Source of the DNA: Actinomycetospora chiangmaiensis DSM 45062
GTDB lineage: Bacteria; Actinomycetota; Actinomycetes; Mycobacteriales; Pseudonocardiaceae
NCBI RefSeq assembly: GCF_000379625.1
Contig: NZ_KB903217.1
Coordinates: forward strand, 389,816 to 453,815
Direction: 5' to 3'
DNA: 64,000 nucleotides
A program made the position numbers and the translations under genes. Each line of letters begins with the position of its first letter. The first letter of the stretch is position 1. Positions 38,091-46,410 of this stretch are shown here, in pieces. Below the pieces are notes generated by a model. It was given only the letters and a program-made list of their open reading frames with translations. It ran no database searches and was not told where the DNA came from.

Positions 38091-40254
38091 CATCCGCACC
38101 CGCGCCGACGCGATCGTGGTCGACAGCCTCGCCCGGGAGTGGGCGGTGGAGGTCGAGGGCACCAGCTACGTGCCCATGGGCTCCGACGAGCTCGTCGAGT
38201 ACCTCACCGAGATCAGTGCCGACCTCGTCGCGGCGCTGCGGGCCCGCCCGGTGCGCGCGGCCGTCGGGCACGACGCCGGACGCCGTCTCGTCCAGGCCCA
38301 CTTCACCGGCCCGTCCACCGTCGAGCGCACCCTGATGCTGCTGGGCCGACGCCTGCCCGAGCTGCTCGGTGACGAGCTGCGCGAGGACGTCCTCGCCCTG
38401 GTCGGGGCGCTGGCCGCCGGGTACGCCACCACGCTGCGGGACAGGACGCTCGACGAGCAGGAGGCGATCCGCCGCGCGGTGATCGTCGCCCGCCACCAGA
38501 CCGAGCAGGCCCTGCACGCGAGCGAGGCCCGGTTCCGCGCGATGTTCTACGAGGCCGCGATCGGGATCGGCCTGGGCGACGTGCACGGCCGGATCGTCGA
38601 GGTGAACCCGGCGCTGACGCAGATGTTCGGCTACACCGCCCAGGAGATGCGCCGCCGTACCGTCGGCGAACTCGCCCACCCGGAGGACCTGCCGTCGGTC
38701 TGGGTGCTCTACGAGCGGCTGCTCGCGGGCGAGCTCGACAACTTCTGCATCGAGAAGCGGTTCTACCGCAAGGACGGCGAGGAGATCATCTGCAACCTGA
38801 CGCTCTCGCTGGTCCGCGACGAGCGCGGGCGGCCGTCCTACCAGGTCGCCATGCTCGAGGACGTCACCGAGCGTCACGCGTTGCAGTCCCACCTGGAGTA
38901 CCAGGCCTTCCACGACACGCTCACCACGCTGCCCAACCGCGCGCTGTTCACGCAGCGCCTCGAGCACATCTTCACGACGACGCCGCCGGGCTCGGCCCGG
39001 CGGGTCGGGCTCTGCTTCCTCGACCTCGACGGGTTCAAGGCGGTCAACGACTCCCTGGGCCACGACGTCGGCGACCTCATGCTGGAGGAGGTCGCGCGCC
39101 GGCTCGCCGACCAGGCCACCGACGGTGAGCTGGTGGCCCGCATGGGCGGCGACGAGTTCGTGGTGCTGGTGGAGAACTCTCGCGGGGTCGAGCAGCTGAT
39201 CGCGCTGGCCGAGCGCATCCTCACCGCGCTGGCCGAGCCGTTGGAGCTGGCCGACCAGGAGCTCACCGTCTCCGCGAGCATCGGCATCGTCGAGCGCCCG
39301 GTCACCGGGGGCGACTCCTCGGAGCTGATGCGCGCCGCCGACATCACGCTGTACTCGGCGAAGGCCGACGGCCGCGGCCGCTGGGCCCTGCACGACCCCA
39401 GCCGCGACGAGGCCGAGATCACCCGCTTCGCGCTCTCGGCGGCGATGCCCGCGGCGATCGAGCGCGAGGAGTTCTTCGTGCTCTACCAGCCGCTGGTCGC
39501 GATGGGCGACCACGGCATGCGCGGCGTGGAGGCGCTCGTCCGCTGGCACCACCCGCGGCTCGGCGTGCTCGGGCCGGGCCGCTTCATCGGGCTCGCCGAG
39601 GAGACCGGCGCGATAGTCGCGCTCGGGCACTGGGTCCTCGCCAGCGCCTGCCGGGACGCCCGGCGGTGGTACGACGAGTTCGGCGACGCCGCGCCGTTCG
39701 TCTCGGTCAACGTCGCCCCGCGCCAGCTGCACGAGCCGTCCCTGCTCGCCGACGTCGAGCAGGTCCTCGCCGACACCGGGCTCCCGTCGCACCTGCTGCA
39801 GATCGAGCTCACCGAGCGCGCCCTCACCACCGACGAGGGCGCCCCGCTCAAGGCCCTCGACGGGCTGCGCGAGCTCGGGGTGCGCATCGCGATCGACGAC
39901 TTCGGCACCGGCTACTCGAACCTGTCCTACCTGCGCAAGCTGCCCGTCGACGTGATCAAGCTCGACGGCTCGTTCGGCGAGCGGCTGCGCGACGAGGAGG
40001 TCACCAACACCGTCGACGAGCGCATCGTCGGGACGTTGGTCGACCTCGGGCACGCGCTCGGGATGACGGTGTGCGCCGAGGGCGTGGAGACGGGCGCGCA
40101 GGCGAGCCGGCTGCGTCGGCTCGGGTGCGACGAGGGCCAGGGCTGGCACTTCGCGGCCGCGCTGCCCCGCGAGGACATCCAGGAGGTCCTGCGCCATCCC
40201 GACGCCAGGTCCTGGCCCGGTCCCGAGGACGCGCTCGCTTCGTCCGTTTCCTGA
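38083..40254 (+). CDS. PAS-GGDEF-EAL cyclic-di-GMP protein
   Basis: Soluble signalling protein of 723 residues. An N-terminal helical sensor domain (about 1-145) precedes a PAS domain (about 150-270, FRAMFYEAAIGIGLGD to VTERHAL), then GGDEF and EAL domains. The cyclase site MGGDEF and PDE motif EALVRW are both intact, as is DDFGTGYSNLSYL, so either activity is possible. The inhibitory RxxD site is absent (QATD in its place). It overlaps the DUF574 methyltransferase gene by 8 bp. Confidence 0.95.
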   Translation: MTDIRTRADAIVVDSLAREWAVEVEGTSYVPMGSDELVEYLTEISADLVAALRARPVRAAVGHDAGRRLVQAHFTGPSTVERTLMLLGRRLPELLGDELREDVLALVGALAAGYATTLRDRTLDEQEAIRRAVIVARHQTEQALHASEARFRAMFYEAAIGIGLGDVHGRIVEVNPALTQMFGYTAQEMRRRTVGELAHPEDLPSVWVLYERLLAGELDNFCIEKRFYRKDGEEIICNLTLSLVRDERGRPSYQVAMLEDVTERHALQSHLEYQAFHDTLTTLPNRALFTQRLEHIFTTTPPGSARRVGLCFLDLDGFKAVNDSLGHDVGDLMLEEVARRLADQATDGELVARMGGDEFVVLVENSRGVEQLIALAERILTALAEPLELADQELTVSASIGIVERPVTGGDSSELMRAADITLYSAKADGRGRWALHDPSRDEAEITRFALSAAMPAAIEREEFFVLYQPLVAMGDHGMRGVEALVRWHHPRLGVLGPGRFIGLAEETGAIVALGHWVLASACRDARRWYDEFGDAAPFVSVNVAPRQLHEPSLLADVEQVLADTGLPSHLLQIELTERALTTDEGAPLKALDGLRELGVRIAIDDFGTGYSNLSYLRKLPVDVIKLDGSFGERLRDEEVTNTVDERIVGTLVDLGHALGMTVCAEGVETGAQASRLRRLGCDEGQGWHFAAALPREDIQEVLRHPDARSWPGPEDALASSVS

Positions 40255-40363
40255 GGTTCCGTACCGCGACCGGTCGCCAGGTGTTGCCAGCGCGACTCCG
40301 CAGGGCCTCTCGACCCACGTACCCTGGGAGCCGCGTCCCGCCCCCGTCTCGAGGAGCCCCTCG

Positions 40364-41947
40364 GTGGTCGAAGCCGATCCCGTTCCGTCGGCAACTACAC
40401 CCCAGGACGACGTCCCCCACGAGGAGTGCGGGGTCTTCGGCGTGTGGGCTCCCGGCGAGGAGGTCGCGAAGCTCACCTACTTCGGCCTCTTCGCCCTGCA
40501 GCACCGCGGGCAGGAGGCGGCCGGCATCGCCGTGTCCGACGGCCGTCAGATCGTCGTGTTCAAGGATCTCGGGCTGGTCAGCCAGGTCTTCGACGAGCAG
40601 ACGCTGTCCTCGCTGCGCGGGCACATGGCCGTCGGCCACACCCGCTACTCGACCACCGGGTCGTCGACCTGGGAGAACGCCCAGCCGACCTTCCGGACGA
40701 CGAGCGCGGGCACCGGCATCGCCCTCGGGCACAACGGCAACCTGGTGAACACCGCGGAGCTCGTCGCGCGGCGGGCCGAGACCTCGCCGGCGCGCGGGCG
40801 GGTCACCGCGACGACCGACTCCGACGTCGTCACCGGCCTGCTCGCCGAGTCCGCCGCCGACCTCGGGGTCGAGGAGGCGGCGCTGCGCCTGCTGCCCGAC
40901 CTCCGGGGCGCGTTCAGCCTCGCGTTCTGCGACGAGACGACGCTCTACGCGGCCCGCGACCGGCACGGCGTGCGCCCGCTGGTCCTCGGCCGGCTCGACC
41001 GTGGCTGGGTGGTGGCCTCCGAGACCGCGGCCCTGGACATCGTCGGTGCGTCGTTCGTGCGCGAGGTGGAGCCCGGTGAGCTGATCGCGATCGACGCCGA
41101 CGGCCTGCGCTCGTCGCGGTTCGCGGCGCCCGAGCCCAAGGGCTGCATCTTCGAGTACGTCTACCTGGCCCGGCCCGACACCTCGATCGCCGGCCGCGGG
41201 GTGCACTCCACGCGCGTCGAGATCGGCCGCAAGCTCGCGAAGGAGCACCCGGCCGAGGCCGACCTCGTCATCCCGGTTCCGGAGTCCGGCACGCCGGCCG
41301 CCGTCGGGTACGCCGAGGCCTCCGGCATCCCCTACGGCATGGGCCTGGTGAAGAACGCCTACGTCGGGCGCACCTTCATCCAGCCCTCGCAGACGATCCG
41401 CCAGCTCGGCATCCGGCTCAAGCTCAACCCGCTGCGCGAGGTCATCCGGGGCAAGCGGCTCGTGGTCGTCGACGACTCGATCGTCCGCGGCAACACGCAG
41501 CGCTCCCTGGTCCGCATGCTGCGCGAGGCCGGCGCCGTCGAGGTGCACGTCCGCATCGCCTCGCCGCCCGTGCGCTGGCCCTGCTTCTACGGCATCGACT
41601 TCGCCTCGCGGGCGGAGCTGATCGCCAACGGCCTGGACAACGAGGGCATCCGGCGCTCCGTGGGCGCCGACAGCCTCGGCTACATCTCCTCGGAAGGCCT
41701 GATCTCGGCCACCGAGCAGCCCCGCTCGCGGCTCTGCACGGCCTGCTTCTCCGGCGAGTACCCGATCCCCCTGCCCGAGGAGGCCATGGTGGGCAAGCAC
41801 CTGCTCGAGGACGTCGCGGGCACCGCCTGCGGCGACCCGGGCAACGTCGTCCACCAGAACGGCACCCGCGCCGGCGTCCCGATGCCGATCCCGGCCTCGC
41901 GCGCCACGCCCGCCTACGGCGCCGAGGACGCCCTGACGCGTCCGTGA
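40364..41947 (+). CDS. purF: Amidophosphoribosyltransferase
   Basis: Committed step of purine synthesis: transfers glutamine ammonia to PRPP. It has 527 residues. The N-terminal nucleophile Cys is in HEECGVFGVW, after a propeptide of about 21 residues that would be removed. The PRPP loop VVVDDSIVRGNTQ is intact. C-terminal Cys residues (CTACFSG and the central GCIF) fit an Fe-S type enzyme. The GTG follows GAGGAG. A TACCCT box near 40319 may be its -10. It overlaps purM by 4 bp. Confidence 0.97.
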   Translation: MVEADPVPSATTPQDDVPHEECGVFGVWAPGEEVAKLTYFGLFALQHRGQEAAGIAVSDGRQIVVFKDLGLVSQVFDEQTLSSLRGHMAVGHTRYSTTGSSTWENAQPTFRTTSAGTGIALGHNGNLVNTAELVARRAETSPARGRVTATTDSDVVTGLLAESAADLGVEEAALRLLPDLRGAFSLAFCDETTLYAARDRHGVRPLVLGRLDRGWVVASETAALDIVGASFVREVEPGELIAIDADGLRSSRFAAPEPKGCIFEYVYLARPDTSIAGRGVHSTRVEIGRKLAKEHPAEADLVIPVPESGTPAAVGYAEASGIPYGMGLVKNAYVGRTFIQPSQTIRQLGIRLKLNPLREVIRGKRLVVVDDSIVRGNTQRSLVRMLREAGAVEVHVRIASPPVRWPCFYGIDFASRAELIANGLDNEGIRRSVGADSLGYISSEGLISATEQPRSRLCTACFSGEYPIPLPEEAMVGKHLLEDVAGTACGDPGNVVHQNGTRAGVPMPIPASRATPAYGAEDALTRP

Positions 41948-43026
41948 GCGGGTCCGGGACGAGCGCGGCGACGGGGGGCGGCAACAGCTACGCCGAGGCG
42001 GGGGTCGACGTCGCCGCCGGGGAGCGGGCGGTCGACCTCATCAAGCCGCTGGCCGCCGCGACCCGCCGGTCCGAGGTGCGGGGCGGCATCGGCGGCTTCG
42101 CCGGGCTGTTCGCCCTCAAGACCGGCAAGTACACCGAGCCCCTGCTCGCGGCCTCCACCGACGGCGTGGGCACCAAGATCGCCGTCGCGCAGGCCGCCGA
42201 CAAGCACGACACCGTGGGCCTGGACCTCGTCGCGATGGTCGTCGACGACCTCGTCGTGTGCGGCGCGGAGCCGCTGTTCCTCCAGGACTACCTGGCGATC
42301 GGCAAGGTCGACCCGGCGAAGGTCGCGGCCATCGTCTCGGGCATCGCCGAGGGTTGCCGGATCGCCGGCTGCGCCCTGCTCGGCGGGGAGACCGCGGAGC
42401 ACCCCGGCGTCATGGAGCCGCACCACTACGACCTGTCCGCCACCGGCGTCGGCGTCGTCGAGGCCGACCACGTACTCGGCCCCGAGCGGGTGCGGGCCGG
42501 GGACCAGGTCATCGCGATGGCGTCCTCCGGGCTGCACTCCAACGGCTACTCACTGGCCCGCCGGGTCCTGCTCGACATCGGGCGGATGTCCCTCGACGGC
42601 CACGTCGAGGAGTTCGGGCACACCCTGGGTGAGGAGCTCCTCGTCCCCACCCGCATCTACGCGCGGGACTGCCTGGCGCTCGCGGCGGAGACCGACGTGC
42701 GGACCTTCGCCCACATCACGGGCGGCGGGCTGACCGCGAACCTCGCGCGCGTCATCCCCAAGGGCCTGCACGCCGACCTCGACCGCACCACCTGGAACCC
42801 CGCGCCGGTGTTCAAGCTGATCGCCGGTCGGGGCCGTGTGGAGCGCGCCGAGATGGAGGCGACGTTCAACATGGGCGTCGGGATGGTGGCGATCGTGCCG
42901 CCCGACGACGTCGACCGCGCCCTCGCCGTCCTCACCGCGAAGCACGTGCCCGCGTGGGTGCTGGGGGAAGTCGTCCGGGGCGAGATCCCGGGCGCAACGC
43001 TGTACGGCGACCACCCGCGCTTCTGA
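41944..43026 (+). CDS. purM: Phosphoribosylformylglycinamidine cyclo-ligase (AIR synthetase)
   Basis: ATP-dependent ring closure giving aminoimidazole ribonucleotide, 360 residues. Motifs are SYAEAGVDVAAGERAVDLIKP, STDGVGTK, GLDLVAMVVDD, CALLGGETAEHPG and THITGGG-like AHITGGGLTANLARV. The start is GTG overlapping the purF stop (GTGA). An intrinsic-type hairpin follows at 43060. Confidence 0.97.
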   Translation: MSGSGTSAATGGGNSYAEAGVDVAAGERAVDLIKPLAAATRRSEVRGGIGGFAGLFALKTGKYTEPLLAASTDGVGTKIAVAQAADKHDTVGLDLVAMVVDDLVVCGAEPLFLQDYLAIGKVDPAKVAAIVSGIAEGCRIAGCALLGGETAEHPGVMEPHHYDLSATGVGVVEADHVLGPERVRAGDQVIAMASSGLHSNGYSLARRVLLDIGRMSLDGHVEEFGHTLGEELLVPTRIYARDCLALAAETDVRTFAHITGGGLTANLARVIPKGLHADLDRTTWNPAPVFKLIAGRGRVERAEMEATFNMGVGMVAIVPPDDVDRALAVLTAKHVPAWVLGEVVRGEIPGATLYGDHPRF

Positions 43027-43054
43027 GGCGCGGGCGGTCGTCGCCGCGAGCATC

Positions 43055-43081
43055 AAAAAACGCAGGTCCGAAGACCTGCGT
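43055..43081 (-). terminator. Intrinsic terminator (minus strand) at purM junction
   Basis: ACGCAGGTC-cgaa-GACCTGCGT with a GNRA-type loop. On the minus strand it is followed by six T, a textbook terminator for the leftward DUF2945 gene; it can also stop purM transcripts. Confidence 0.88.
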
Positions 43082-43150
43082 GGTGTGCCCTTCACGCAGG
43101 CACCGTCGCCGACGACGGGTCCGGGAGCGGACCCGCCGTCAGGAAAGGGG

Positions 43151-43369
43151 TCAGGAACCCTTGAGCTCGCTGTGGAGCTTGAGGACCTTCTGACCGTCGT
43201 CCTGCTTCAGCACGTAGGCCGGGTTGTCCTTCGTGCCGTTGCGCGTCTGCTTCTTGCCGTCGATCTGGCGCTCGACGCGCTCCGTGTGTACCTCGTCGAC
43301 CTGGGCCTCACCTTCACCGTTGCCCCAGTTCCACTTGACCTGGTCACCCTTGCTGAAGGCCTTCGTCAT
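43151..43369 (-). CDS. DUF2945 (HVA1/TUDOR-like) small protein
   Basis: 72-residue basic protein. FSKGDQVKWNWGNGEGEAQVDEV is the typical opening of the family, also called hypervirulence-associated TUDOR domain proteins; function unknown. The ATG at 43369 follows GGGAGAG with 5-nt spacing. An upstream in-frame ATG lacks such a site. An intrinsic terminator lies downstream. Confidence 0.88.
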   Translation of the reverse strand: MTKAFSKGDQVKWNWGNGEGEAQVDEVHTERVERQIDGKKQTRNGTKDNPAYVLKQDDGQKVLKLHSELKGS

Positions 43370-43407
43370 CGCACTCTCCCGTCCGGATCGGGACACACGG
43401 CATCGCG

Positions 43408-43444
43408 TCCCGTCGGCGCCCCCGATGTGGGGTGCCCGACGGGG
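43408..43444. terminator. GC-rich hairpin between DUF3073 and DUF2945 genes
   Basis: CCCGTCGGCGCCCC can pair with GGGGTGCCCGACGGGG with a few bulges. It lies downstream of the leftward DUF3073 gene. Confidence 0.55.
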
Positions 43445-43500
43445 CGGGATGCCCCCGGGTCGGAGGGGTGAAGCGCGAGGCGGAAGACCCGTCCGAGGTA

Positions 43501-43689
43501 TCAGCGCTCGTCGTAGCTGTACTCGGAGTAGCGGGAGTCCACTTGGTCGTCATCATCGACCGGGCGCCGCGAGAACGGGTCCCCGCTGGCCAACTCCCTC
43601 TGCAGGGCGTCGAAGTCGGTGCTGGGGGAGCTGTACTTGAGCTCGCGAGCGACCTTCGTCTGCTTCGCCTTGGCTCGTCCGCGTCCCAT
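43501..43689 (-). CDS. DUF3073 family protein
   Basis: 62-residue actinobacterial protein of unknown function. The N-terminus MGRGRAKAKQTKVARELKY is nearly invariant in the family, followed by an acidic tail ending in Tyr/Asp residues (SRYSEYSYDER). The ATG at 43689 is set by this N-terminus. The neighbour purM is the same as in mycobacteria (Rv0809-Rv0810c). Confidence 0.93.
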   Translation of the reverse strand: MGRGRAKAKQTKVARELKYSSPSTDFDALQRELASGDPFSRRPVDDDDQVDSRYSEYSYDER

Positions 43690-43758
43690 GGGCAATGACC
43701 CCCTCGAACAGGGCGGGGGGCGGCCGGTACCACCGGCGGCCCCCCTCATCTCATAGCA

Positions 43759-43777
43759 ATGCTCGTGACACGAGCAT
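43759..43777. promoter_or_regulatory. Inverted repeat upstream of DUF3073 gene
   Basis: ATGCTCGT-gac-ACGAGCAT is a perfect 8-bp dyad about 70 bp before the DUF3073 start, overlapping a TATGCT hexamer on the minus strand. It is a candidate operator. Confidence 0.4.
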
Positions 43778-43825
43778 ACCGTGTGTCCGAACGCGCGTGC
43801 GACGTGACGTGGCACCATCGCGCCC

Positions 43826-44752
43826 GTGCCCGCCCCGTTCGTCTGCTACCTCCGCGTCTACGAGCCGTTGGGGGCGCTCCCGGGGCCGTTGGCCCAGCGT
43901 GTGCGGGCAGGACTCGCACGCGGTGCGATCCCCGTCACCCAGGCCGGAACCCGGGAACGCGACGTATGTCTCAGGGCGCAGCTCGGCGCGCCGGTGCGTC
44001 TGCTGCCCGGGGAGCGGGCCGACGGGACCGCGACGGCGGGTCCGGTCGACGTCCTGCTGGCCGACGGCGCCGACGCCCCCGTCACGGCGGAGGGCTCGCC
44101 CACGCCGGCGCGGTTCGGGCCCACCACGCTGGTCTGCCCCCTCGACACCCGGCCGCGCGCGGCGGCCGCCCTGGTGGGCTTCCTGTCCACCGAGTCGCCC
44201 GTGCTGCGCACGGCGGCGCTGCACCACGAGGAGTCCACGGTGCGCTCCCGGGCGGAGGCGGTGGTGGCCGAGCTCGGCGAGGGCGCCACGCACATCGTCT
44301 CGGCCACCTGGACGGTGCCGCTGCCGTGGTTCGTCCTCGTGGAGGCTGCCGACCGGGTCCTGGTGCTCGCGCACGACGACGCCACGACGGCGGACGGACC
44401 GGGTCTGCGCCGGCGCTGCTACTGGCGGGTGCCGATGGCCGACGCCCTGGCGCGCGCCGACTCGGCCGCCGAGCTGCTGAGCGCCACGCTGGGCGACGGC
44501 GGGCCCGCCGAGGTGCTCCGCGACACCGCGCGGTGGCTGCGGCACTTCGACGCCGGGGCGCTGGTCGAGCTCGACTACGGCGGCCTCGTCCAGCTCGTCG
44601 ACGACGAGACGCTGGCCTCGGACACCTCCGCCGAGGACGTCACGGCGGCCCTCGCCGCCCTGCGCGAGGGCGACGCGGAGAAGGCGATGGAGAGCTACCG
44701 CCGGCTGCGCGACTTCTGGGCGAGCCGGGCGATCCGGGAGCGGAGCAACTAG
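43826..44752 (+). CDS. Conserved actinobacterial hypothetical protein
   Basis: 308 residues, function not recognised. Beta-rich N-terminal half (FVCYLRVYEPLGALPGPL, VCPLDTRPRAAAALVGFLS), then a helical half (ALVELDYGGLVQLVD, DVTAALAALREGDAEKAMESYRRL). No signal peptide or membrane helix. A CACCAT hexamer 7 nt before the GTG fits a leaderless start. The C-terminal helix pair suggests protein-protein contact, but nothing more can be said. Confidence 0.7.
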   Translation: MPAPFVCYLRVYEPLGALPGPLAQRVRAGLARGAIPVTQAGTRERDVCLRAQLGAPVRLLPGERADGTATAGPVDVLLADGADAPVTAEGSPTPARFGPTTLVCPLDTRPRAAAALVGFLSTESPVLRTAALHHEESTVRSRAEAVVAELGEGATHIVSATWTVPLPWFVLVEAADRVLVLAHDDATTADGPGLRRRCYWRVPMADALARADSAAELLSATLGDGGPAEVLRDTARWLRHFDAGALVELDYGGLVQLVDDETLASDTSAEDVTAALAALREGDAEKAMESYRRLRDFWASRAIRERSN

Positions 44753-44758
44753 TGGCGT

Positions 44759-44798
44759 GGGAGTACGTCTCCGTGTCCTGGCACGGAGGAGTACTCCC
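44759..44798. terminator. Hairpin between convergent genes
   Basis: 17-nt arms (gggagtac... and ...gtactccc) pair with two mismatches around a 6-nt loop, just after the stop of the upstream gene and before the convergent RsiG-like gene end. Confidence 0.8.
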
Positions 44799-44804
44799 GA
44801 GCCG

Positions 44805-45383
44805 TCAGGCCCCTTCGCGCTCCCGGCGCAGCAGCTCGTCGATGCTCGCCGACCCGGTGCGGTAGCGGCGGCCGATCTCGTCGTTGCAGGCGTCCATGAC
44901 CTGCTGCACCCGAATCCGGTGGTCGGACACCGACGCCTCCTCGGCCGCGTAGGCCTCGGCGGACTCGGTCAGCTCGGCGTCGGAGAGGGTCGCGACGTCG
45001 GAGAGCCCGGTGTCGGCGAGGAGCGCCTCGACGTGGCGCCGGTGGGACTCCGCCCGGGACGGCTGCACCGTGTGGTGGCGGCCACGGCCGGCGGCCGGGC
45101 CGATCGCGTTGTCGGCGAGGATGCGGGGCAGGGCGTCGACCACGGACGTCTCGTCCGCCGTGCCCGTGCCGGCCCGTCGGTGCTCCTCGAAGCGCACGAT
45201 GTCGATCCGGGCGTGGAGCAGCCGCCGCAGGTAGGACAGGTCGGTCTCCTCCTGGGCGGCGTCGTCGCGCATCGCCCGGAGCTCGTCGAGCGAGCGGTCA
45301 CCGATCGCGGCGAGGAACCCGGGGTCGAGCACGCGGTCGAGACGCCGCCGACCACCCTGCCGGAACTCGATCATGTCCTCCAT
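44805..45383 (-). CDS. RsiG/AmfC-like c-di-GMP-binding anti-sigma factor
   Basis: 192-residue helical protein, no membrane segment. Residues 149-164 fit exactly the E(X)3S(X)2R(X)3Q(X)3D motif that binds c-di-GMP in Streptomyces RsiG (E149, S153, R156, Q160, D164). A second copy at 46-61 fits with His in place of Gln (E46, S50, R53, H57, D61). Two such helices in one chain match the antiparallel coiled-coil of RsiG, which holds sigma WhiG when bound to c-di-GMP. A WhiG-type sigma gene is not in the window. GGDEF genes at 38083 and 61401 could supply the signal. Confidence 0.85.
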   Translation of the reverse strand: MEDMIEFRQGGRRRLDRVLDPGFLAAIGDRSLDELRAMRDDAAQEETDLSYLRRLLHARIDIVRFEEHRRAGTGTADETSVVDALPRILADNAIGPAAGRGRHHTVQPSRAESHRRHVEALLADTGLSDVATLSDAELTESAEAYAAEEASVSDHRIRVQQVMDACNDEIGRRYRTGSASIDELLRREREGA

Positions 45384-45477
45384 GGTGACCGACCCACCCG
45401 TCCGATGTCACCCGTCGGGGCCGCGCGGGCGTCGACCGGGCATCGCGGCGCGGGCGCCGGTCGTCGTCGTGCGGGGA

Positions 45478-46410
45478 TCAGGCCGCGAGCACACGGGCGA
45501 CCCACGCGGGATCGACGTTCCGGCCACTGACGACCGCCACCGTCCGACCGCCGACGAGCGCGGGGTACGTCAGCGCCCCGGCCGTCGCCACGGCGCCGCT
45601 CGCCTCGGCGGGGACCCCGGCGCCGTGCAGCAGCCGGGCGGCCGCCTCGATCGCGTCCTCCTCGACGGTGACCACGTCGTCCACGAGGGCCGCCACGTGC
45701 CGCCACGTCAGGTTGCCCAGCCGCTGCGCCCGCAGCCCGTCGGCCGCGGTGCGGGCCACGTCGGCCGCGGGCCAGGTGACGAGCTCGCCCGCTCGTTTGG
45801 ACGCCGCCGCGTCGCCCGCGAGCGCGGGCTCCACGCCCACCACCGAGATCCCGCTGCCGGCGAGGGCCGCCGCGATACCGGAGATCAGGCCGCCGCCGCC
45901 CACGGGGACGAGGACCCGGTCGACGTCGGCCCCCAGCAGCTCGAGGCCCACCGTCCCCTGCCCGGCGACGACGTGGGGGTGGTCGAACGGCGGGACCAGC
46001 GCTCCGCCGGTGTCGGCCACGATCTCGTCGGCGCGCACGACCCGCTCCGGCGGTGGCACCGGCACCAGGCGCGCGCCCAGGGCCGCCATCGCCTCGACCT
46101 TGGCGGCCACCGCGTCGTCCGGGACCACCACGGTGCACGGCACCCCCAGGCGTGCCGCGGTCCAGGCCAGGGCCCGCCCGTGGTTCCCGCTGGAGTGCGT
46201 GACGAGTCCCCGGGCCCGTACCTCGGGATCGAGCCGCGCCGCCGCGTGGAAGGCGCCGCGGAGCTTGAACGCGCCGATCGGCTGCGTGTCCTCCCGCTTC
46301 AGGCGCAGTCCCGGCACGGCGCCCAGGGGCTCGAGGGTCGTCCGGACGGCGACCCCGTCGAGGATCGCCGCGGCGGCCTCGACGTCGGCCCGGGTGACGA
46401 GATCCGTCAC
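45478..46410 (-). CDS. PLP-dependent threonine/serine dehydratase-like protein
   Basis: 310 residues, fold type II. The PLP Lys is in GAFKLRGAFH, the Asn loop in SSGNHGRALA, and the phosphate loop in VPVGGGGLISG. No ACT regulatory domain, so it is a catabolic-type dehydratase or racemase relative. The GTG at 46410 overlaps the ygfZ stop by 4 bp. It is last in a fur-ygfZ-dehydratase operon. Confidence 0.9.
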   Translation of the reverse strand: MTDLVTRADVEAAAAILDGVAVRTTLEPLGAVPGLRLKREDTQPIGAFKLRGAFHAAARLDPEVRARGLVTHSSGNHGRALAWTAARLGVPCTVVVPDDAVAAKVEAMAALGARLVPVPPPERVVRADEIVADTGGALVPPFDHPHVVAGQGTVGLELLGADVDRVLVPVGGGGLISGIAAALAGSGISVVGVEPALAGDAAASKRAGELVTWPAADVARTAADGLRAQRLGNLTWRHVAALVDDVVTVEEDAIEAAARLLHGAGVPAEASGAVATAGALTYPALVGGRTVAVVSGRNVDPAWVARVLAA

